A stretch of DNA of 64,000 bases from Tetragenococcus solitarius NBRC 100494 (GCF_001544195.1 NZ_BCPY01000002.1:82379-146378); one strand, 5' to 3'. Positions 41,081-52,482 are shown, counted from the first letter of the stretch. A program made the numbers and translations. The notes: generated by a model from the sequence alone, not told the origin.

Positions 41081-42235
41081 TTATTTTTTTCCAAAAGCAT
41101 CTTTCATCTTATCAAAAAAGCCTTCTAATTGTTGTTCTTCAGTACTTTGACCAGTTAATTCAGCAAAATTTCGTAGTGCCTCTTTTTGCTCTTCATTTAA
41201 GTTCTTCGGTGTAATTATCTTCACTGTTACTTGTTGGTCTCCAGTGCTGTTTCCTCTTAAACGAGGTGCTCCTTTGCCTTTCAAACGGAATTTCGTATTA
41301 GTTTGCGTACCTGCCGGAATCTTCAATTTAACGTCTCCATGAACAGTAGGTACATCAACTTCATCACCTAAAGCCGCTTGTACAAAGTTAATTGGCAATT
41401 CATAATAGATCTCAGAACCATCGCGATCAAAAATGTCACTTTCTGCCACATAAAAGACAACGTACAAGTCTCCATAAGGTCCACCGTTTGTCCCGGCTTC
41501 TCCTTGATTAGCTAACCTCATTTGTTGTCCGTCTTCTACACCTGCTGGAACAGAAACATTTACGCTATGTGTTTTCTTTTCATGTCCTGTACCATGACAA
41601 GTTTCGCAAACTTCTTTAATTTCTTTCCCTGTTCCATGACAAACGTCACAAGTTTGACGAGTCATTACACGGCCAAGTGGGGTTTGACGTTCAACATTGA
41701 TAGTACCAGAGCCTTTACATTTATGACAAGTTTCAGGCTGAGTACCTGGTTTTGCACCGTTGCCGCCACATGTATGACAAACTTCATTTCGTTTATAGGT
41801 AATTTCTGTTTCTTTACCGAAGATTGCTTCTTCAAAAGTTAAATGAATTGAATACTGCAAATCGTCCCCTTGACGCGGAGCATTTGGATCTGCGGATCGG
41901 CCCCCACCAAAGAAAGATTCAAAAATGTCTTCAAAGCCACCGAAGCCACCAGCATCTGAGAATCCGCCGAAGCCGCCAAATCCACCAGCACCACCACCGC
42001 CGTAATTGGCGTCTGTGCCTGCATGTCCATATTGATCATAAGCTGCCCGTTTCTGTGGGTCGCTTAAAACTTCATAAGCCTCTGAGATTTCTTTAAATTT
42101 CTCTTCTGCATCAGGCTCTTGGTTGATGTCTGGATGATATTTTTTGGAAAGCTTACGATATGCCTTTTTGATTTCGTCATCTGAAGCCCCTTTTTCTACG
42201 CCTAGGACTTCATAATAATCACGTTTTGTTGCCAT
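41081..42235 (-). CDS. dnaJ: Chaperone DnaJ (Hsp40)
   Basis: A 384-residue co-chaperone that stimulates DnaK ATPase and delivers substrates. J domain (1-70) with HPD in KKYHPDINQ, Gly/Phe-rich region (about 75-115), four CxxCxGxG zinc repeats (about 150-215), then substrate-binding beta domains. GGAGGG ribosome site. A terminator lies between dnaK and dnaJ, so dnaJ is reached by read-through or an own promoter; a TGATAAAAT extended -10 is visible about 50 bases upstream. Confidence 0.96.
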   Translation of the reverse strand: MATKRDYYEVLGVEKGASDDEIKKAYRKLSKKYHPDINQEPDAEEKFKEISEAYEVLSDPQKRAAYDQYGHAGTDANYGGGGAGGFGGFGGFSDAGGFGGFEDIFESFFGGGRSADPNAPRQGDDLQYSIHLTFEEAIFGKETEITYKRNEVCHTCGGNGAKPGTQPETCHKCKGSGTINVERQTPLGRVMTRQTCDVCHGTGKEIKEVCETCHGTGHEKKTHSVNVSVPAGVEDGQQMRLANQGEAGTNGGPYGDLYVVFYVAESDIFDRDGSEIYYELPINFVQAALGDEVDVPTVHGDVKLKIPAGTQTNTKFRLKGKGAPRLRGNSTGDQQVTVKIITPKNLNEEQKEALRNFAELTGQSTEEQQLEGFFDKMKDAFGKK

Positions 42236-42365
42236 TGGCTTCCCTCCATCTAATACTTTAACAGTCTTTCGTATTTTATCATAAATTATGCAGAAGAAAC
42301 ATTAGTTTATTAAAATACTTAATAAAAAAGACTATTTTCTACTCTAGTAGACAACATTTCAAAAG

Positions 42366-42396
42366 AAAAAGCCAAAGCAGATGACTTTGGCTTTTT
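42366..42396 (-). terminator. Terminator after dnaK
   Basis: A 12-bp stem AAAAAGCCAAAG with its complement, 7-base loop, between dnaK and dnaJ. Confidence 0.85.
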
Positions 42397-42410
42397 CACA
42401 ACGAACGAAA

Positions 42411-44270
<1,860 letters not shown>

Positions 44271-44301
44271 TTATCATTTATTTAAATTGAAATACTCTAA
44301 T

Positions 44302-44883
44302 TTATTGTGCGACAACTACCATACTAGCACGAAGAACACGGTCGTAAAGCTTATAGCCTTTTTGTAATACTTCAACCACTGTCTCTGCCGGATGGTCTTC
44401 TGTCGCAGGAACGGTTTGCACTGCTTGATGCAGTGTGGGGTCAAATGTCTCTCCTTTTGCGGAAATCTCTTCAATCCCTTCTTCTTGCATTGCAGAACGT
44501 AAACTTTCTAAAGTCATTTCCACGCCTTTTTTCAAGTTTTCGTTTTGTTCATCTTCGACTTCAATTGCTACAGCGCGTTCCAAATTATCAAGAGCAGGTA
44601 GTAATTTTTTTCCTAAATCTTGAGAACGGTATTTCTGCAACATTTGACGTTCGTTACGAAAACGATTATTCATATTCGTAAGCTCGGCTGAAGCCCGAAG
44701 ATATTTGTCTTCCATTTCATCCAGTTGCGCTTTTAATTCGTCAACTTCAGAAATAGATTGTACACTTTCATCTTCTGTTTCTTCAACTGTTTGGTCTTCA
44801 TTTTCCACAGCTGCTTTATCTTCGTTAACCTCAGAAGAGAAAGTTTCTTCTACTTCCTCTGCTTTTTTTTCTTTATCAGACAA
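44302..44883 (-). CDS. grpE: Nucleotide exchange factor GrpE
   Basis: A 193-residue dimeric exchange factor for DnaK. A strongly acidic N-terminal tail (about 1-55), a coiled coil (about 55-110) and the conserved core LLPALDNLERAV then GYKLYDRVLR near the end. Start is TTG at 44883 with an AGAAGGGA site about 11 bases upstream; an ORF extension into the hrcA end is rejected. It begins 43 bases after hrcA. Confidence 0.93.
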   Translation of the reverse strand: MSDKEKKAEEVEETFSSEVNEDKAAVENEDQTVEETEDESVQSISEVDELKAQLDEMEDKYLRASAELTNMNNRFRNERQMLQKYRSQDLGKKLLPALDNLERAVAIEVEDEQNENLKKGVEMTLESLRSAMQEEGIEEISAKGETFDPTLHQAVQTVPATEDHPAETVVEVLQKGYKLYDRVLRASMVVVAQ

Positions 44884-44926
44884 TGATCTAACATCCCTTC
44901 TATATATAATTGACAATTCACGCAGA

Positions 44927-45967
44927 TTAACCGAATGAATCGATCGAACGATAGTACTCATCCAGCGTTAGCGCTAATTCTTGACGAAATACATCAAGTA
45001 AACTAAACATCTTTGAATACGGCATGCTAGCCGAGCCTAATAATGCAATTGTACCATTACCATGGCCTTTGATCTTATAATTGGCCTGAATCAAACTCAT
45101 ACCACTTAACAAATCGCTCCCCAACTCTGAACCGATTCGAACCTGAATTGGTTGATCTTTAGAGCTTAGTAATTCATTTAAGCGATTCGAATTTTCCATG
45201 AATAAGTACATAGATTTAAATTGATCAACATTTTGAATCTGATCAGAATTTAGTAAGTTCATCTGTCCACCTACAAAGATCTTTTCTTCAAAAGCTTCAC
45301 CTAGCATGCTATTAAATAGGTCAAGAATCCCTTCTGTCGTTTGAAAGTACTTATGAAGAATCATCGGAATCTCGGTCCGCAGGCGCTGATAAACTGTTAG
45401 TAAAGGCTCGCCGATTAATTTATCGTTAATAATCCGTACAATTTTTTCAAGATCTTCGCTATCTACGCTTTTAGGTATTGAAAAAACTTGATTTTCAACA
45501 TTGCCTTTGTCAGTTACAATGATTGCGATCACTTGCCGATTATTTAAAGGAACCATTTTAAAACCTGTCAACCTTCTATTTTTTACATCCGGACCAATAG
45601 AAAGCGCCGTATAACTAGTTAAGTTAGAAAGAATCTTAGCTGATTGCTCAATGATATCATTGATTTCGTTGAAATCTTTCCCTAAGGACTGCCGAATAGC
45701 GTCTACTTCGCTTTTTTCTAATGCTTCCGGCTCAAGAAGATAATCGACATAATAACGATAACCCTTTAACGAAGGGACACGACCTGAAGAAGAATGTGGT
45801 TTGATTAAAAGACCGTAATCTTCAAGAGTTTTCATCTCATTTCTAATCGTGGCCGAACTAGCTGCAATCCCTTCTTCCATCAGCGTTTTAGATCCAATTG
45901 GCTTTCCTAAATTTGTATAATTATGAATAATTAAATGCAAAATATTATTCTGTCTTTGCGTTAACAA
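44927..45967 (-). CDS. hrcA: Heat-inducible repressor HrcA
   Basis: A 346-residue repressor that binds CIRCE and needs GroEL for activity. The N-terminal winged helix is MLTQRQNNILHLIIHNY followed by SSATIRNEMKTLEDYGLL. Start is TTG at 45967, eight bases after AAGG, which gives the family-typical MLT start; a GTG three codons upstream overlaps the ribosome site. First gene of the operon, directly behind CIRCE1, so it autorepresses. Confidence 0.95.
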   Translation of the reverse strand: MLTQRQNNILHLIIHNYTNLGKPIGSKTLMEEGIAASSATIRNEMKTLEDYGLLIKPHSSSGRVPSLKGYRYYVDYLLEPEALEKSEVDAIRQSLGKDFNEINDIIEQSAKILSNLTSYTALSIGPDVKNRRLTGFKMVPLNNRQVIAIIVTDKGNVENQVFSIPKSVDSEDLEKIVRIINDKLIGEPLLTVYQRLRTEIPMILHKYFQTTEGILDLFNSMLGEAFEEKIFVGGQMNLLNSDQIQNVDQFKSMYLFMENSNRLNELLSSKDQPIQVRIGSELGSDLLSGMSLIQANYKIKGHGNGTIALLGSASMPYSKMFSLLDVFRQELALTLDEYYRSIDSFG

Positions 45968-45983
45968 ATTTATCACCTTCTCA

Positions 45984-46010
45984 TTAGCACTCTTTATATC
46001 TAAGTGCTAA
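45984..46010. promoter_or_regulatory. CIRCE element 1 (hrcA leader)
   Basis: TTAGCACTC-N9-AAGTGCTAA, one base off the canonical GAGTGCTAA arm. It lies just downstream of the promoter, over the expected transcription start. Confidence 0.9.
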
Positions 46011-46020
46011 CACGGTTACT

Positions 46021-46049
46021 AATATATCATAAATATCAAAGATGTCAAG
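46021..46049 (-). promoter_or_regulatory. Promoter of hrcA-grpE-dnaK
   Basis: On the minus strand TTGACA (46044-46049), 17-base spacer, TATATT (46021-46026). It sits between the two CIRCE elements. Confidence 0.8.
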
Positions 46050-46066
46050 AGAAAATGCTCAAAAAA

Positions 46067-46093
46067 TTAGCACTCTTTAAGCTAGAGTGCTAA
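46067..46093. promoter_or_regulatory. CIRCE element 2 (perfect)
   Basis: TTAGCACTC-N9-GAGTGCTAA, a full match. It lies upstream of the hrcA -35 and about 90 bases before hemW, so it could also affect the divergent gene. Confidence 0.92.
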
Positions 46094-46185
46094 TTTTAAA
46101 AAAAGCGTATAAAAAACTGGCTTTTTATACTTTGACTTGTGGTAAACTATGGTCAAGACAACAGTGTCAAAGGAGCCTTTAACTT

Positions 46186-47337
46186 ATGTCAAAAACTAAT
46201 CCCAGTACTTCTTGTTACATCCATATCCCTTTTTGTGAACATATTTGCTTTTATTGCAATTTTAATAAAGTTTTTCTAAAAGGACAACCCGTCGACGAAT
46301 ATATTCAAGGATTATTAAAAGAGATACAATTAACTCTGAGTATCCATCCCACAGAGAATACTGAGACCATTTATATCGGAGGAGGTACGCCTACTTCTTT
46401 ATCTGCTAAGCAATTAGATGATTTACTCAGTGGCATCACTCAATTGTTGCCCGTTGAAACCACCAAAGAATTTACAATTGAAGCAAATCCTGGTGATTTG
46501 ACGCAAGAAAAACTAGATGTCATTAAAAATTATGGAATAAATCGGCTTTCAATGGGGGTGCAAACTTTTGATGATCGGCTTTTAAGAAAAATTGGACGAA
46601 AACATACAGCAAGAGATGTCTATCAATCGTTAAAATTAATCGAAAAAAATCAAATTGAAAATGTTTCAATTGATCTAATCTATGCCTTGCCTGGGCAAAG
46701 CTTTGAAGATTTTCGTATTAGCTTAAAAAAAGCGATTGCCCTTGATTTACCCCACTATGCGATGTATTCCTTAATTTTGGAAAATAAAACGATGTTTATG
46801 AATTGGGTACGTCGTGGAAGAATTGAACTGCCTGAACAAGAAGAAGAAGCTAAAATGTTCGAACTGGCTATTGAAGAAATGGAAAAAGCCGGGTTTTCTC
46901 ATTATGAAGTTAGCAATTTTGCCAAAAAAGGATGGGAATCTAAACACAACTTAGTTTATTGGAATAATGAACATTATTATGGCTTTGGCGCAGGAGCAAG
47001 TGGCTATTTAAATCAACAACGTTACAGAAATTTTGGCCCTATTCAGCATTATTTGAATCCCTTACGCAGCAATCAATTACCTATTGTTGAAACAGAAAAG
47101 CTCACCTTAAAAAATCAAATCGAGGAAGAGATGTTTTTGGGATTACGAAAACAAGAAGGTGTCTCTTTAGTTCGTTTTAAAGAAAAATTTGGACAAGAAT
47201 TAACTGAATTGTATCGTCAGGTGCTGCCAGATTTATTTGCCAAACAGCTATTAACCTATGAAAACAATCGTATTAAACTAACTAAAAAGGGCGTATTTTT
47301 AGGTAATGACGTATTTGAAAAATTCTTATTATCTTAA
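46186..47337 (+). CDS. hemW: HemW-type radical SAM protein
   Basis: A 383-residue radical SAM enzyme related to oxygen-independent coproporphyrinogen oxidase. Cluster motif C17-x3-C21-x2-C24 in PFCEHICFYCNF; the residue two after the last Cys is Phe, as in the heme chaperone HemW, not Cys as in true HemN. HemW inserts heme into respiratory proteins; in Lactobacillales heme is mostly taken up from outside. In Bacillus it lies upstream of hrcA in the same direction; here it is divergent. AAAGGAG ribosome site. Confidence 0.9.
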   Translation: MSKTNPSTSCYIHIPFCEHICFYCNFNKVFLKGQPVDEYIQGLLKEIQLTLSIHPTENTETIYIGGGTPTSLSAKQLDDLLSGITQLLPVETTKEFTIEANPGDLTQEKLDVIKNYGINRLSMGVQTFDDRLLRKIGRKHTARDVYQSLKLIEKNQIENVSIDLIYALPGQSFEDFRISLKKAIALDLPHYAMYSLILENKTMFMNWVRRGRIELPEQEEEAKMFELAIEEMEKAGFSHYEVSNFAKKGWESKHNLVYWNNEHYYGFGAGASGYLNQQRYRNFGPIQHYLNPLRSNQLPIVETEKLTLKNQIEEEMFLGLRKQEGVSLVRFKEKFGQELTELYRQVLPDLFAKQLLTYENNRIKLTKKGVFLGNDVFEKFLLS

Positions 47338-47373
47338 ATCCCATTTACGATTTTGTTATGCTCTTGTCAAAAA

Positions 47374-47403
47374 TAGGACATTACTTAATTAAGTAATGTC
47401 CTA
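47374..47403. terminator. Bidirectional terminator between hemW and the MFS gene
   Basis: A perfect 30-base palindrome TAGGACATTACTTAA with its complement, flanked by A and T runs. Confidence 0.85.
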
Positions 47404-47425
47404 AAAATTTAGCAGATAGTTTTTC

Positions 47426-48868
47426 TCAGATTTCTTTTCTCCGTATGCCTCCTTGTTTTTTAATACGCCAAATAGTTAGCAGTAAAGCAAACAGGCAAAT
47501 AAGCGCAGAACCTAAAAAAGTGACTTTCATGCCGTAAATAAATACATCTGGCCGACCGGGAATATAAGTCGTTACTTTTTCTCCTACTCTCATACTCATA
47601 GCATGATACAAAATGGTCGTAGAAGAAGCGATACCCACTACCATACCGAAATTTCTGGCAAAAGAATTCATACTGCCAGCCACACCAAGATTTCCCTTTG
47701 TTACACTACTCATAATCATCGTATTATTAGGTGATTGAAATAACGAATTTCCCAACCCCATAATTGCAGTAGCTAAAATATAATACCAAATAGGCGTATC
47801 CACTTCCATAAATACATACATCAACTGTGTAATGACAAGTAAGCTCAATCCAAGCAGTACAAGTAGTTCACTTCCAATTTTATCCGTTAAATAACCGCTT
47901 ATAGGAGAACCAATGACCATCAAAAATGGAAAAGTCATCATTAAAAAACCCGCATAGCTAGGACTTAATCCGCGAGCGTTTTGTAAATAAAAAGGAATAA
48001 TAACATTAACAAAAAAATTAGACGAAAAAATAAGCAAAGCACTAAATAAACTCATCGTAAAAATTTTATTTTTAAAAACAGAGAATGTAATTAAAGGAAG
48101 GCTGATTCTTTTTTCTATAAAAATAAACAAAATAAACGTAACAATAGCTACTATAAATAAACTCAACGGCAAAGCATGAGTAAATCCTTGTTCTTGTCCA
48201 AGAAAAACGCCGCCGAACAAAGACAAAATGAATAATGAGAAACTAATAAAGCCAGTTTTATCGATTCTTTGTCCACTTTTTGTAATATCTTTAGGTAGGA
48301 ATTTTTCACCAATCAACATAGTGATAATCCCTACCGGTACATTAATCCAAAATATGTATTGCCAGGATAGTTGAGCTAAAATAAGTCCACCTAGGCCAGG
48401 GCCAGCAATAGCTCCTAATGATACAAATGCACCGATTGAACCCAGCGCACGTCCTCTTTCTTCTAGTGGAAATACTTCGGTGATAATCCCAGTATTGGTC
48501 GCCATTGTCATGCTTGCTCCAATTGCTTGAACGACACGAGCAAATAACAAAAACAACAGTGATTGGTTAAAACCACATAATAATGACCCAAAAGTAAAAA
48601 TTAAAGTGCCAATACGATAAACTTTAATTTTACCAAAACTATCCCCTACTTTCCCAAATAAAAGTAAGCAAGAACAAACGATCATTAAATAAATAGAAAC
48701 AATCCATTCAGATTGGTTCATAGGTACCGATAAATCCTTAGAAATTGTTGGCAAAGCGATGTTTACAATACTGCCATCTAATGTAGACATAAAAGTAAAC
48801 ATAGAAACAGAAATTAAAATCCACCAACGATTTTTTTGTACTTCTTTATTCTCTTGAAAACTGTTCAT
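47426..48868 (-). CDS. MFS drug:H+ antiporter, DHA2 (EmrB/QacA) family
   Basis: A 480-residue transporter with about 14 membrane helices, the number typical of DHA2 exporters. Motif D1 appears as STLDGSIVNIALPTI in helix 1, the GKVGDSFGKIKVYR loop between helices 2 and 3 is motif A, and GPGLGGLI in helix 5 is the antiporter motif C. Such proteins export lipophilic cations, dyes or antibiotics. No adjacent regulator is present. Substrate cannot be told from sequence. Confidence 0.88.
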   Translation of the reverse strand: MNSFQENKEVQKNRWWILISVSMFTFMSTLDGSIVNIALPTISKDLSVPMNQSEWIVSIYLMIVCSCLLLFGKVGDSFGKIKVYRIGTLIFTFGSLLCGFNQSLLFLLFARVVQAIGASMTMATNTGIITEVFPLEERGRALGSIGAFVSLGAIAGPGLGGLILAQLSWQYIFWINVPVGIITMLIGEKFLPKDITKSGQRIDKTGFISFSLFILSLFGGVFLGQEQGFTHALPLSLFIVAIVTFILFIFIEKRISLPLITFSVFKNKIFTMSLFSALLIFSSNFFVNVIIPFYLQNARGLSPSYAGFLMMTFPFLMVIGSPISGYLTDKIGSELLVLLGLSLLVITQLMYVFMEVDTPIWYYILATAIMGLGNSLFQSPNNTMIMSSVTKGNLGVAGSMNSFARNFGMVVGIASSTTILYHAMSMRVGEKVTTYIPGRPDVFIYGMKVTFLGSALICLFALLLTIWRIKKQGGIRRKEI

Positions 48869-49031
48869 ATAAGTCTTCCTCCTTTGCGCTACTTTCTATT
48901 ATATGGAAATCTTTTATTTTTTCCTAGTAAAATCAAAAAACATTTTTAATTCTATTTTATAAAATACTACTTAAAAAAGCTAACAGTCGAAAATACCTAT
49001 GGCTTAGCTTATAGAGCATCTAAACAAGAAA

Positions 49032-49067
49032 AACCATTTGAGCCAAATAGTTTTTGCTCAAATGGTT
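49032..49067 (-). terminator. Terminator of the lemA-TPM operon
   Basis: A 12-bp stem AACCATTTGAGC with its complement around a 12-base loop, T-rich on the minus strand. Confidence 0.85.
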
Positions 49068-49095
49068 CAATATCTTCTAAATTTCAACAATCTAT

Positions 49096-50424
49096 TTACC
49101 AGCCACCGGAAGCACCACCACCACCAGAAGCACCTCCGCCGAACGAGCCGCCGCCAAATCCACCACCAAAACCGCCGCCGCGTCCACCACGGCCTTTTGA
49201 CGATCGAGGATTATAAGCAGATGAAGCATAATGGGCGGTTAAAATTAACCCGCGATAATCATATAACGTATCGCCTACTAATACGCGACGTCCTATTTTA
49301 CGGCCAGATGGATATTTGTTCAACAAGCGTCCGATATCTCTATTTTTTAACACATGATGATAAGTTTGCCAGTAAACCATACCATAAAAAATAAGTGCAT
49401 ATAGGTTTAATTTTTTAATTTGTTCAGCAGACTGTTCTGTGATGTTATTATCATTTCCAACAATACTAGAAAATTCTTTGTAGTCTTTTTTTATCCATTT
49501 TCTAGTTCTCATTATTCCAACAAAATATAAAAGAACCACCATAAATAAGAGAGACATAAAAACAATTGGAATAAGTAAAACAAAGCCTAGACTATCTCGA
49601 CGACCTTCATAAGTGTTTATTTGGCTATCTTCATAAGGTGTTTTTGAATTAATATAATTTGCAACTAAATCAGTCGTTGCACTCACGCCTTCTGAATAAT
49701 CTTCATCTTGATAGTTTTCTACTACTTCATCGTCATCAAGAATATCCTGACTATCAGCATCTGTTAGCACACCTTCAAGTCCATACCCTACTTCTAATCT
49801 AGTTTCCTGTTCAGAAACCGACATCAAATATAGTACGCCATTGTCTTCCTCCTTATTTCCTATACCTAAGTTATTAAAGATATCTGTTGCGTAAGACTCA
49901 ATATCTTTTCCATTAGGTAATTGATTAAGCGTGACAACCATAAATTGCGCACCATTAGCATTCTCATCTAACTGTCGGTTGAACTGATAAATTTTTTCCT
50001 TTACTTCATTAGATAAAATTCCTGCATTATCTGAAACAAAAATATTATTACGATCAATTGCAATCGTGCTATTTCCTATATCCGCTTCGTAATAATCAGC
50101 TTGAGGTGTATATTCATTAGCGTACTGTGCTTTTTGCGCTTGTAAAGTTGTTTCAAATGAAGAAGTATTTTGCGCGTCAATTTCTGCTTCTTTTTGCTCT
50201 TTTTGCGCTTGCAGCTGGCTAATTTGGCTATTGTAATACTGTTCCATTACATTTTTTTGATGATTTAATAAAGGCACGCCGATAACAAAAAATAATAACC
50301 CCAGTAAAATAAAACATCCACATATCCAAACATAAATAGTATTCAAGCGTTTAAAACGTCGATAATAATGATGAATATTTTTTATGGTATTTTTATTTAA
50401 ATGTGCCTCGTTCACTTCTTTCAT
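49096..50424 (-). CDS. TPM-domain membrane protein with Gly-rich tail
   Basis: A 442-residue membrane protein. A helix at about 33-57 is followed by a Gln/Glu/Ala coiled coil (about 62-105), then a TPM/DUF477 (YgcG-like) domain (about 122-260) with NGAQFMVVTLNQLPNG and LEVGYGLEGVLTDAD. A second helix lies near 288-310, and the C-terminus is a Gly/Ser repeat (GGGFGGGFGGGSFGGG) ending in GGW. This pairs with LemA in many bacteria; function is not established. ATG 50424 is preferred (GGGGG site 9 bases upstream) over TTG 50430. Confidence 0.85.
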   Translation of the reverse strand: MKEVNEAHLNKNTIKNIHHYYRRFKRLNTIYVWICGCFILLGLLFFVIGVPLLNHQKNVMEQYYNSQISQLQAQKEQKEAEIDAQNTSSFETTLQAQKAQYANEYTPQADYYEADIGNSTIAIDRNNIFVSDNAGILSNEVKEKIYQFNRQLDENANGAQFMVVTLNQLPNGKDIESYATDIFNNLGIGNKEEDNGVLYLMSVSEQETRLEVGYGLEGVLTDADSQDILDDDEVVENYQDEDYSEGVSATTDLVANYINSKTPYEDSQINTYEGRRDSLGFVLLIPIVFMSLLFMVVLLYFVGIMRTRKWIKKDYKEFSSIVGNDNNITEQSAEQIKKLNLYALIFYGMVYWQTYHHVLKNRDIGRLLNKYPSGRKIGRRVLVGDTLYDYRGLILTAHYASSAYNPRSSKGRGGRGGGFGGGFGGGSFGGGASGGGGASGGW

Positions 50425-50439
50425 AGACAAAAGCCCCCT

Positions 50440-51030
50440 TTATTCACTCGTATCAATATCAAAATCGACCTCGGGAACTTCTTGCGCGCCTTCTTCAGCT
50501 TCAAAATTATCCTTTCTATCAAAGTTGAATATGTTAGCAACTAAATTATTAGGAAAACGTACCAGTAATTGATTATATTGGTTAACCGATTGTATGTAAC
50601 GTCTCCGTTCTGTTGAAATTCGATTTTCCGTTCCTTCTAGTTGGGACATTAATGTCCTAACATTATCATTTGACCTTAGTTCTGGGTAATCTTCTCTGAT
50701 AACATTAACCATTGTTGAAAGTTGTCCAGACAATTCGTCATTTGCTTCCACTGTTTCTTCAGGTGTATTGGCTTCATTATAAGCTTGTCTGGCTTCGGCA
50801 ATGTTACCAAATATTTCTTGTTCTTGTTGCATACTTCCTTGAACCGATTCTACTAAATTAGGCACAAGATCGGCTCTTCTTTGCATCACATTTTCAACTT
50901 GTGACCAGCTTGCATCCACATCATTTTCAGCTGATGCTAAGCGATTATAAGTAAAAACAGTAGGTGCAGCAATAACAAAAATCACTGCCGCAATAATTAA
51001 TAACAAAAGATTCCGGTTTCTTTTATCCAA
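50440..51030 (-). CDS. lemA: LemA-family protein
   Basis: A 196-residue protein with an N-terminal membrane helix (about 7-28) and the four-helix LemA domain; NDVDASWSQVENVMQRRADLVPNLVE is the family hallmark. The C-terminal tail is acidic. It is co-transcribed with the TPM gene 15 bases downstream, the usual LemA-TPM pair. LemA was first noticed through a Listeria presented peptide; its role is unclear. Start is TTG with AAGGTGA 7 bases upstream. Confidence 0.9.
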   Translation of the reverse strand: MDKRNRNLLLLIIAAVIFVIAAPTVFTYNRLASAENDVDASWSQVENVMQRRADLVPNLVESVQGSMQQEQEIFGNIAEARQAYNEANTPEETVEANDELSGQLSTMVNVIREDYPELRSNDNVRTLMSQLEGTENRISTERRRYIQSVNQYNQLLVRFPNNLVANIFNFDRKDNFEAEEGAQEVPEVDFDIDTSE

Positions 51031-51116
51031 TTTTAAATCACCTTCCTTGTGAGTATTTCACATTCTATTTTACCATAAAATAACATATACCACAAAAGGA
51101 TACTAGCTACATCCTT

Positions 51117-51150
51117 TGACAAGTCAGTCTCTATGTCTTAAGCTTAAGAC
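51117..51150 (+). promoter_or_regulatory. Putative promoter/operator of the small acidic gene
   Basis: A consensus TTGACA (51117-51122) precedes GTCTTAAGCTTAAGAC (51135-51150), a perfect 16-bp palindrome placed where the -10 should be. A weak TAAGCT at 51139-51144 is the only -10 candidate and lies inside the palindrome. Confidence 0.5.
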
Positions 51151-51181
51151 AACATCACAATAATAAAAAGGGAAGGTCATC

Positions 51182-51424
51182 ATGGAAGAAACGATCTTTT
51201 TTAACCGTGGAAATGCTTTAACATCAGATGTCGATCAAGAAGAATTGATGAAAAAAGTGCAAATCGAAAAAGATAAACGCGGCCTAAATGAAAAATTAGT
51301 CGTTGTCCAAGACAAGAGCGGCGAATACTTGTTGTTTGATTTTTCTGATGCTGACTCTGAAAATACATCAGCTACTGAATTTCAAGTAAAACAAATCATC
51401 GAAAATGAAACATCCTCCGATTAA
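51182..51424 (+). CDS. Small acidic protein of unknown function
   Basis: An 80-residue protein I do not recognise. Its composition is acidic with a beta-strand-like KLVVVQDKSGEYLLFDF segment in the middle and Asp/Ser/Thr-rich ends; no Cys, no signal peptide and no membrane helix. The ATG has GGAAGG 5 bases upstream, supporting translation. It stands alone, with a palindromic promoter region and a strong terminator. A regulated cytoplasmic protein is plausible. Confidence 0.75.
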   Translation: MEETIFFNRGNALTSDVDQEELMKKVQIEKDKRGLNEKLVVVQDKSGEYLLFDFSDADSENTSATEFQVKQIIENETSSD

Positions 51425-51462
51425 TTTTTGTACAGCGCTCCTTTGTCTTTGAATAGCAAAAC

Positions 51463-51498
51463 AGCTGACAAGAGAACTTTTTAGTTCTCTTGTCAGCT
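51463..51498. terminator. Bidirectional terminator between the small gene and ribF
   Basis: A 15-bp stem AGCTGACAAGAGAAC with its complement around TTTTTA. Confidence 0.9.
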
Positions 51499-51520
51499 TA
51501 TTTTTATCTGTATGAAAAAA

Positions 51521-52468
51521 TTATCCCTTTTTGTTCTCAAAATAACGACGTGTGCTTCTTTCATCTTTTTTCAACTGTTGGATAAGTTCCTCTGCGCCAT
51601 TAAAAGCTACTTGATCACGTATAAGATGGTTCCATCGTACGCTTACCTGCTCGCCATAAATATCCTGCGAAAAATCTAAAATATATACCTCAACGGTTAA
51701 TTGACGTCCTTTTTCAAAAGTATCATTGTGACCAATAGATCCCATTGCCGGATGCCATTTATCCCCTATTTTAATTTCGGCAACATAAACGCCTTCTTTA
51801 GGCAAACGAGTTGTACTTTCAGTTTTGATGTTGGCCGTAGGAAAACCCAAAGTACGCCCTCTAGCATCGCCATGGACCACTATCCCATCAATTTCATAGG
51901 TATAGCCTAATAAACTCGCTGCTTTTTCCATATCTCCTTGATCTAGACATTCCCTAATCCGGGTCGAACTAATCTTACTGTTATCTTGCGTTTTTTTAGA
52001 AACAGCGATTACTTCAAACCTTCCTTTAGCATATTGCGGTAGATGTTTCATATCTGCTATATCTTCTGGTCCATAAGTGTAGTCAAAGCCAGCCACAGCA
52101 AATTTTGCATTTAAATTGACAATATACTGGTCAACAAATTCTTGTGGACTTAGGCTTGCAAATAAAGAGGTGAATTCAACAATATATAAATAATCCACTC
52201 CAAGGTGAGCCATTAACTGCTTCTTTTGCTCATTATTTGTTAAATATTTCATTTCGTCCGGTTTAACTTTTTTAAACACGATGGAAGGGTGTTGATTAAA
52301 AGTCATCACTGCCAACTTTAAACCATTTTGATCTGCGATTTTTCTGCCTTTTTCAATGACTTTTTGATGTCCTTTATGTACACCGTCAAAAAAGCCTAAT
52401 ACTAAAACGACATCTCCTGCAGGAACTATATCATTTGTATAAGGATGCCTAAACTCAATGACCTTCAT
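51521..52468 (-). CDS. ribF: Bifunctional riboflavin kinase/FAD synthetase
   Basis: A 315-residue enzyme making FMN then FAD. The N-terminal nucleotidyltransferase (about 1-180) has LGFFDGVHKGHQKVI and SSTRIR; the C-terminal kinase (about 185-310) has GDARGRTLGFPTANI. It lies 14 bases after truB, the standard truB-ribF pair. Confidence 0.95.
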   Translation of the reverse strand: MKVIEFRHPYTNDIVPAGDVVLVLGFFDGVHKGHQKVIEKGRKIADQNGLKLAVMTFNQHPSIVFKKVKPDEMKYLTNNEQKKQLMAHLGVDYLYIVEFTSLFASLSPQEFVDQYIVNLNAKFAVAGFDYTYGPEDIADMKHLPQYAKGRFEVIAVSKKTQDNSKISSTRIRECLDQGDMEKAASLLGYTYEIDGIVVHGDARGRTLGFPTANIKTESTTRLPKEGVYVAEIKIGDKWHPAMGSIGHNDTFEKGRQLTVEVYILDFSQDIYGEQVSVRWNHLIRDQVAFNGAEELIQQLKKDERSTRRYFENKKG

Positions 52469-52482
52469 AAAACATTAATCTC

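Noticed and set aside
49100..49200. GC-rich repeat tract near the end of the TPM gene, and a similar one at 41920-42000 in dnaJ
   Set aside because: These are Gly codon repeats coding for the TPM tail and the DnaJ Gly/Phe region, not a satellite or CRISPR.
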